Part shown: piece after piece, positions 7,380 through 11,833 of the stretch | Layout of the letters: each line of letters starts with the position of its first letter | Numbering within the stretch: the stretch's first letter is position 1 | Source of the DNA: Desulfocapsa sp. | Lineage (GTDB): Bacteria > Desulfobacterota > Desulfobulbia > Desulfobulbales > Desulfocapsaceae | Length of the DNA stretch: 11,833 nucleotides | NCBI GenBank assembly: GCA_029942265.1 | Contig: JAOZTO010000036.1 | Coordinates: forward strand, 1 to 11,833 | Direction: 5' to 3' | Position numbers and translations under genes: made by a program | The notes under the pieces: model-generated | The model's database searches: none | What the model was told of the DNA's origin: nothing | Seen by the model: the letters and a program-made list of their open reading frames with translations, nothing else

Positions 7380-8726
7380 ATGACAACCAAAAAAATTGTC
7401 CTTCGCGACGATGAGATGCCAACCAAATGGTACAATGTAGGGCCTGATATTCCAAATGGCCTGCTCCCTCCCCTTGACCCTGAAACCAAAAAACCCATAG
7501 GGCCTGAAAAACTTGGTGCAATCTTTCCCACAGCTCTTTTGGAACAGGAAATGTCGCAGGAAAGATTTATCGATATCCCAGAAGAAGTTCTTGACGTGCT
7601 CAAAATATGGAGGCCAGCGCCCCTTGTTCGTGCCAGAAACCTTGAGCAGGCAATCGGCACAAAGTCCAAAATTTATTTCAAAAATGAAGGTGTTTCTCCA
7701 GTTGGATCACATAAACCAAACTCTGCCGTACCGCAAGCCTATTACAACAGCCTTGAAGGTATAAAAAGACTCGCCACCGAAACAGGTGCCGGACAATGGG
7801 GCAGCGCCCTTTCTTTTGCTACCCAAAAGTTTGGTATTGAATGTATGGTCTATATGGTACGCATCTCGTTTGACCAGAAACCATACCGTAAATCCATGAT
7901 GCAAACGTTTGGTGCATCCATTGTAGCAAGCCCGAGCAAAGATACTGTGATCGGACGAAAAATTCGTGAACAGTATCCCGATACAGCAGGATCACTTGGT
8001 ATCGCAATTTCAGAGGCTATTGAAGATGCTGCTAGTCGAGACGACACCAACTATGCACTTGGATCAGTTATGAACCATGTTGTTTTACATCAGTCTATCA
8101 TTGGTCTTGAAGTAAAAAAACAGATGGAAATCGCTGGCGATTACCCGGATGTTATTATTGGTTGCTGTGGTGGAGGATCCAATTTTGCTGGTCTTGCAGT
8201 CCCTTATGTTCCCGACTATCTTGAAGGAAAAAAGATTCGTTTTGTAGGTGTTGAACCTGCATCCTGTCCATCATTGACTATGGGTACTCTTGCCTATGAT
8301 TTCGGTGATGTAGCACAAACCACACCACTTCTGAATATGTATACGTTAGGACATGACTTTATTCCGCCAGGAATCCATGCTGGTGGACTTCGTTATCACG
8401 GAATGGCTCCCATCGTATCTGCTATGGTTCGTGAAAAGATTATTGACCCAATCAAGGTTCACCAGCTCGAATGCTTTGAGGCTGGCGTTCTTTTTGCCCG
8501 TACTGAAGGAATTATTCCTGCACCTGAAACGTGCCACGCTATCCGTGGTGCTATCATTGAAGCAACCCGAGAGAAGGACAAACCACAAACTATCCTTTTC
8601 AACTTTTCAGGACATGGCCTTATTGACATGGCCTCTTATGATAAATACTTTTCTGGCGATCTACAGAACTACGATTACCCAAAAGAGGCTATTGAAGCGT
8701 CTATGGCAAAATTGCCTAAAATTTAA
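7380..8726 (+). CDS. trpB2: Tryptophan synthase beta chain, type 2 (TrpB2)
   Basis: A 448-aa PLP enzyme of the TrpB2 class (TIGR01415), about 50 residues longer than classical TrpB1. The chemistry is condensation of indole with L-serine to L-tryptophan. The N-terminal extension ([23 protein letters not shown]) is characteristic of TrpB2. The PLP-binding lysine is K112 in VGSHKPNSA, the phosphate-binding loop is [10 protein letters not shown] (262-271, GGGSN at 264-268), and [10 protein letters not shown] (134-143) corresponds to the substrate carboxylate loop. TrpB2 proteins generally do not form the classical TrpA complex and may use free indole for salvage. Consistent with that, no trpA or other trp gene lies beside it. 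A strong AAAGGAGA Shine-Dalgarno sets the start. The gene is followed after 14 bp by dacB, but a terminator-like hairpin lies just past the junction. Confidence 0.93.
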   Translation: MTTKKIVLRDDEMPTKWYNVGPDIPNGLLPPLDPETKKPIGPEKLGAIFPTALLEQEMSQERFIDIPEEVLDVLKIWRPAPLVRARNLEQAIGTKSKIYFKNEGVSPVGSHKPNSAVPQAYYNSLEGIKRLATETGAGQWGSALSFATQKFGIECMVYMVRISFDQKPYRKSMMQTFGASIVASPSKDTVIGRKIREQYPDTAGSLGIAISEAIEDAASRDDTNYALGSVMNHVVLHQSIIGLEVKKQMEIAGDYPDVIIGCCGGGSNFAGLAVPYVPDYLEGKKIRFVGVEPASCPSLTMGTLAYDFGDVAQTTPLLNMYTLGHDFIPPGIHAGGLRYHGMAPIVSAMVREKIIDPIKVHQLECFEAGVLFARTEGIIPAPETCHAIRGAIIEATREKDKPQTILFNFSGHGLIDMASYDKYFSGDLQNYDYPKEAIEASMAKLPKI

Positions 8727-8740
8727 CATAAGGCTCTTCT

Positions 8741-9994
8741 GTGCCTATAGATTCACCACGCATGAAATTCCGAGATACCCATCTTGTGGGTATTCTCGGT
8801 TTTTTTTTATGTCTTCTTCTCTCCGTCATTCTTCCCAACACAAGCTGTAGTAAAGAGCTCCAGTCAATCAATAAACATATCATTAAAGGTGGTTACGCAC
8901 TCCGTAAAAATGGCAATACTGTCTTCTCAAAAAACCTGACTCGATCGTTTATTCCCGCATCTACCATTAAACTTGTTACAAGCCTTGCTGCACTTGAAAT
9001 ACTCGGACCTGATTATCGTTTCACTACCGATATTTTTTTCAATTACACTACAAGAGACATTTATATCAAGGGATCGGGCGATCCATACCTTGTTTCTGAA
9101 AAAGTAGCTAAAATAGCTAGAATAATTGCTCAAAAAAACATAACAGATATACGCAATATCGTACTCGACGATTCTTCTTTTGCACTTGAGGAAACGACCA
9201 CTAACGGCTCAGAAGGTTCAACTAATCCCTATGATGCTAATTGTTCAGCGCTAGCTGTGAATTTCAATTCACTTCCACTGAAAACATATAAAAATGCCAA
9301 GGTAAAATCAGTAGAGTCTCAAACACCATACCTTCCCCTTATGGGTCAAATTGCTAAGCACCTTGCAAGTGGATACCACCGCGTCAATGTTGATGCGTTT
9401 CCTGAAAAATCATTACTATCTAACAGTCTTCTTTACAGTGGCCAGCTTTTCAAAGAACTGCTCATACAACAGGGAATAAAAATAACAGGAGATATTCTTC
9501 AAGATTCCATTCCTGTAAACGCTAAGCTACTTCATCAATATATTGCCGAAGAAAACCTCTTGGAACTTGTGCAGAAATGCTTGCTGTCGTCAAATAATTT
9601 TATGGCTAATCAGATCTTCCTTACAATTGGTGCAGTAGAGTATGGCTTTCCTGCAACTTGGAAGAAAAGTCAAAAGACCATTAAAAATTTTATTAAAATA
9701 TCACTAGGGCTTACTGACAAACAACTTGTCATGATTGAAGGATCAGGCCTATCCAAAGAAAACAAACTCAGTCCTGAAGCGATGATTCGTGTTCTTGAAA
9801 ATTTTGAGCCATACTCTGCACTAATCCCTATCAAATACGGCACACGTATGAAATCAGGAACACTAAGGAAAACTGGTGTGTTTTGTTATGCAGGCTACAT
9901 CACAAAGGGAAACACAAAAGACCCTTTTGTGATTTTGCTCAATCAAAAACAAAACTATAGAGATGCAATTCTTCGTATCCTTTACCGCCAATAA
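8741..9994 (+). CDS. dacB: D-alanyl-D-alanine carboxypeptidase, PBP4/DacB type (peptidase S13)
   Basis: A penicillin-binding enzyme of the periplasm that trims or cleaves peptidoglycan stem peptides. All three catalytic motifs are present (numbered from the GTG): SxxK as S74-T-I-K77 within PASTIK, SxN as S284-N-N286, and KxG as K371-S-G373. MIEGSGLSKEN (331-341) is the conserved S13 GSGLS segment. The signal peptide is MKFRDTHLVGILGFFLCLLLSVILP. At 417 aa it is slightly short for DacB, with a reduced insert between motifs 1 and 2. Two starts compete: GTG 8741 has TAAGG at 8729-8733 at ideal 7-base spacing; ATG 8762 gives a cleaner signal peptide but no ribosome site. I keep the GTG with moderate certainty. 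An intrinsic-terminator-like hairpin is embedded in the signal-peptide codons. Confidence 0.88.
   Translation: MPIDSPRMKFRDTHLVGILGFFLCLLLSVILPNTSCSKELQSINKHIIKGGYALRKNGNTVFSKNLTRSFIPASTIKLVTSLAALEILGPDYRFTTDIFFNYTTRDIYIKGSGDPYLVSEKVAKIARIIAQKNITDIRNIVLDDSSFALEETTTNGSEGSTNPYDANCSALAVNFNSLPLKTYKNAKVKSVESQTPYLPLMGQIAKHLASGYHRVNVDAFPEKSLLSNSLLYSGQLFKELLIQQGIKITGDILQDSIPVNAKLLHQYIAEENLLELVQKCLLSSNNFMANQIFLTIGAVEYGFPATWKKSQKTIKNFIKISLGLTDKQLVMIEGSGLSKENKLSPEAMIRVLENFEPYSALIPIKYGTRMKSGTLRKTGVFCYAGYITKGNTKDPFVILLNQKQNYRDAILRILYRQ
8770..8808 (+). terminator. Rho-independent terminator-like hairpin inside the start of dacB
   Basis: CCGAGATACCC (8770-8780) pairs with GGGTATTCTCGG (8788-8799) with a single bulged base and a 7-nt loop. 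Nine T residues follow at once (8800-8808). This is a textbook intrinsic terminator shape, 43 bp after the trpB2 stop, so it plausibly ends the trpB2 transcript. It lies within the dacB signal-peptide codons, so dacB is either expressed by read-through, with translation able to disrupt the hairpin, or the coincidence is codon-driven. Confidence 0.65.
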
Positions 9995-10137
9995 AACCCA
10001 CAACGCTACGCTGTGGTAGCGATGAGCGCATTTACTGCATTTATTTTACGCTTGCAAAAACTTCAAACTACTATTAAATTAACTCACATATTACATAATT
10101 ATTTTGGTAGGTAGGAGTTCACCCGTCTTCCTCCCCA

Positions 10138-10285
10138 CTAGGATCTTGTCCGAGAATAGACATTTCGTTCAAAATCGAAGAGTTTTCTGAAAATAATTGC
10201 AGGCTTATGTTTGATATTCCGAACATTATTTTTTGACAATTCTTACTGTTTTTTGGATGAAAGGCATTCTCGGACAGCCTCCTAG
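10138..10285. mobile_element. MITE-like element, 140 bp with inverted ends, flanked by CTAG
   Basis: Between two CTAG tetranucleotides (10138-10141 and 10282-10285) lies a 140-bp non-coding segment. Its ends, GATCTTGTCCGAGAAT and the complement GAGGCTGTCCGAGAAT, are inverted repeats matching at 13 of 16 bases. The repeated CTAG is the expected target duplication of several IS5-group transposases, so this is probably a non-autonomous derivative of such an IS. The parent element is not in the window. A second copy starts at 11781 and a solitary end is at 7059. Identity of the parent family is an inference. Confidence 0.7.
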
Positions 10286-10305
10286 GAGGTTGGTTTGAAA
10301 AATAA

Positions 10306-10352
10306 TCTAGAATAAACTTCTAGATACTTTGTATTATTTCCGAGATACAAAG
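10306..10352. promoter_or_regulatory. Two tandem inverted repeats in the leader of the selenoprotein gene
   Basis: The first is TCTAGAA-TAAAC-TTCTAGA (10306-10324), a perfect 7-bp inverted repeat with a 5-nt loop. The second is CTTTGTAT (10327-10334) and ATACAAAG (10345-10352), a perfect 8-bp inverted repeat with a 10-nt loop. They are two bases apart and end 45 bp before the start codon. They could be operator half-sites or 5' leader hairpins. There is no T-tract after either, so they do not look like terminators. The regulator is unknown. Confidence 0.45.
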
Positions 10353-10397
10353 AAACCGTCTTACTCAATAACCAGTTTTTTAAATTTTGGAGGAAGT

Positions 10398-11720
10398 ATG
10401 AAAGGAAACATTGTCAAATTTATCCCTTTTCTGATTATGGCGTCATTTTTGGTGACTGGCTGTACCCAGAATACAAGTTCCACTACAACTGCTGCAAAAC
10501 CTGCAGTTACCGCCCAGGCTAAAAAAGCTCAGGGACCAGTTTACAAAGGAAAAATCATTGGTAAATCCAATAAAGCCAAAAGCATCTCTATTTCTGTGGG
10601 AAAAGGCAAAGAAGCAAAAACCATAATGGTTAAATTTGACGACGCCACCAAAGGTGTTGAGCATGCAGCCAAAGGACATGCAGCGATTATTTCATACGAA
10701 ATGCGCGACGGTCAACCATGGGCTATAATTGTCAAACCAAAACTTGCGAAACTACCAAAAGGCGTCACTGAAATAAAAACCGCAGAGTTAACCGCTTTGG
10801 TTGCCAGTAACAAGGAATACCTTCTTATCGATGCTCGTCCCATAAAACGATATGCCGCAGATCACCTCCCTGGTGCTGCAAGCCTGTCTGTACCTGATTA
10901 CAAAAAAAATGCAGCAACTGTACTTCCGAAGAACAAAGATATTCCGCTTATTTTCTATTGTGGAGGACCCACATGAGGCATGTCCACAAAAAACGCCGGT
11001 CTGGCGAAAAAAGCTGGTTACACAAACGTACAAGTATATCTTGAAGGTGAGCCTGCGTGGGTAAAAGCTGGGAATATGGTCTACTCCAGTAAAGGACACG
11101 TTAATAAAGGTAATATTGTTTTAATTGATCTCCGTTCTGCCAAAAAAGCTGCTTCAAAGCAGATTCCACGATCAGTAAACATACCTTACGACACCTTGGA
11201 TGATCGACTTGACGATATCCCTAAAAAGGCACTCATTGTTTTCTACAGCGATTCTGATGAAGACGCAGCCGATGCAGTTGAAGATATGAGGGATGAAGGA
11301 TATAAAAAAGTAGCGATTGTTCCTGGAAATTATGCAGGATGGATCAAATCCGGTGGAGCAACCACAAGTGCTCCAGTTGTTACAGAAGTTGTTTGGGTAC
11401 GCAAACTGGGTAAAGGCGAAATTACAAGAGAAGAATTTATGCAAGTAGTTCAAGGCACAGATTCTGGAGCAGTTATCCTTGATGTACGAAGCGAAGGAGA
11501 AACTGCTGCCGGTGGCTTCAAAAATGCCATTACAATCCCCCTTGACATGGTAGGATCACGTCTTTCCGAAATCCCAAAAGACAAAAAAGTATATATCCAC
11601 TGTACCACTGGCGCCCGTGCAGATATGGCAGCGCAGGAGCTTAACAAAAATGGATACAAAGCTTTTTTCCTGGTTGCAGATGTTGAATGTGAAGGAAACG
11701 ATTGTGAGGTTGAAGATTAA
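10398..11720 (+). CDS. Selenocysteine-containing three-domain rhodanese lipoprotein (TGA 10974-10976 read as Sec193)
   Basis: Read through the in-frame TGA, this is one 440-aa protein. It has a lipoprotein signal (SFLVTGC, acylated Cys22), a Thr/Ala/Lys-rich linker, a small beta domain of unknown family (about 48-115) and three rhodanese domains. Domain 1 (about 122-225) has active loop C188-G-G-P-T-U193; the usual nucleophile position, C188, is kept and Sec fills the sixth loop position, where many homologues have Arg or Cys. Domain 2 (about 236-320) has FYSDSDEDA and no Cys, so is probably structural. Domain 3 (about 335-430) has HCTTGAR with C402. The tail carries C431-x4-C436. GGAGGAAG at 10389-10396 fixes the ATG; an upstream in-frame ATG at 10329 would disrupt the signal peptide. 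Rhodanese-like selenoproteins are known, and I recall the Geobacter lipoprotein ExtH as a possible relative. Extracytoplasmic sulfur-transfer or redox activity is inferred. Confidence 0.85.
10974..11006 (+). promoter_or_regulatory. Sec UGA codon plus bacterial SECIS hairpin
   Basis: The TGA at 10974-10976 is followed, after 21 nt, by the apical loop GGTCT (10998-11002), closed by the perfect 4-bp stem CGCC (10994-10997) and GGCG (11003-11006). E. coli fdhF has the same GGUCU loop 18 nt after its UGA, where the loop G and U are contacted by SelB. A CCA/TGG pair (10984-10986 with 11015-11017) could extend the stem beyond an A-rich internal loop. The hairpin is part of the coding sequence (codons A-G-L-A). 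SelB-dependent decoding is inferred; no sel genes are in the window. Confidence 0.8.
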
Positions 11721-11780
11721 TTAGTATTTAAGATACCCTTTACTTGAGTTACAGTTCAGTGTTATGCCAAATATCGGGTA

Positions 11781-11833
11781 CTAGGAGGCTGTCCGAGAAT
11801 AGGCATTTCGTTCAAAATCGAAGAATTTTCTAA
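11781..11833. mobile_element. Second copy of the CTAG-flanked MITE-like element (cut by window end)
   Basis: These 53 bases match 10138-10190 at 47 positions with no gaps, in the same orientation, starting with CTAG and then GAGGCTGTCCGAGAATAG. The copy continues past the window, so it may be another 148-bp MITE or the left end of a full insertion sequence. It starts 60 bp after the selenoprotein gene stop. Confidence 0.75.

Larger units (their letters stand above)
9995..10397. other. Intergenic region, 403 bp, upstream of the selenoprotein gene
   Basis: The stretch holds, in order: a small hairpin just after dacB (CGCTAC 10004-10009 with GTAGCG 10016-10021, without a T-tract), AT-rich sequence, the 148-bp MITE-like element (10138-10285), and two adjacent inverted repeats (10306-10324 and 10327-10352). 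GGAGGAAG at 10389-10396 directly precedes the ATG at 10398. A TTGACA at 10233-10238 lies in the MITE but has no good -10 at 16-18 bp, so I cannot place the promoter. No convincing small gene is visible. Confidence 0.5.

Noticed and set aside
10004..10021. Hairpin after dacB as an intrinsic terminator
   Set aside because: The stem is only 6 bp and no T-tract follows; an alternative pairing of the same bases (CCACA/TGTGG) is equally weak.
10233..10238. TTGACA as the -35 box of the selenoprotein gene
   Set aside because: It lies inside the MITE-like element and there is no acceptable -10 hexamer 16-18 bases downstream.
10278..10289. CCTCCTAGGAGG palindrome as an operator
   Set aside because: It is created where the MITE's right end meets the CTAG and following GAGG, so it is better explained by the insertion junction.
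10329..10397. Upstream in-frame ATG at 10329 as start of the selenoprotein
   Set aside because: It would overlap the second leader inverted repeat, place 23 polar residues before the lipoprotein signal, and lacks a ribosome site, while ATG 10398 has GGAGGAAG just upstream.
10974..10976. Reading the TGA as an ordinary stop or as a pseudogene mutation
   Set aside because: The frame is intact on both sides, the downstream half is free of other stops and keeps its catalytic Cys, and a fdhF-like SECIS loop lies at the right distance. Decay would not be expected to produce this combination.

Overview
The window looks like chromosomal DNA of an AT-rich Desulfobacterota bacterium, probably of the Desulfobulbales (sulfate-reducing or sulfur-disproportionating) type. 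This is inferred from the gene types (a long TPR lipoprotein next to a LolB/DUF4292-like lipoprotein, a TIGR03960/DUF2344 fused radical SAM protein, a type 2 TrpB and a rhodanese-type selenoprotein), not from a database match.

Layout. Positions 1-3280 (+) form a compact operon: the tail of an unidentified gene, thymidylate kinase (tmk), a large TPR lipoprotein and a LolB/DUF4292-like lipoprotein, with junctions that overlap or are separated by only a few bases. A two-AMIN-domain exported protein (3297-4232, -) converges on this operon. A 268-bp divergent intergenic region separates it from an 853-aa radical SAM protein with a C-terminal DUF2344 domain (4501-7062, +). A 317-bp repeat-rich gap follows, holding one MITE-like end and a 127-bp near-palindrome. 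Next come a stand-alone type 2 tryptophan synthase beta chain (7380-8726) and a PBP4/DacB-type D-Ala-D-Ala carboxypeptidase (8741-9994), whose signal-peptide region contains what looks like an intrinsic terminator. A 403-bp gap then carries a 148-bp MITE-like element and two tandem hairpins.

The highlight is 10398-11720. It reads as one 440-aa, three-rhodanese-domain lipoprotein interrupted by a single in-frame TGA at 10974-10976. I interpret this TGA as selenocysteine (Sec193), because homology to rhodanese continues across it without a frame change, it falls inside the first active-site loop (C-G-G-P-T-U), and 21 nt downstream there is a hairpin with a GGUCU apical loop, the loop seen in the E. 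coli fdhF SECIS. Standard gene calling would split this gene into two proteins. A second copy of the MITE-like element begins at 11781 and runs off the window, so the selenoprotein gene lies between two direct copies.

Functionally, much of the window serves the cell envelope: three lipoproteins, the AMIN protein and the peptidoglycan carboxypeptidase. The selenoprotein is predicted to be membrane-anchored outside the cytoplasm and to handle reactive sulfur or a related redox reaction.
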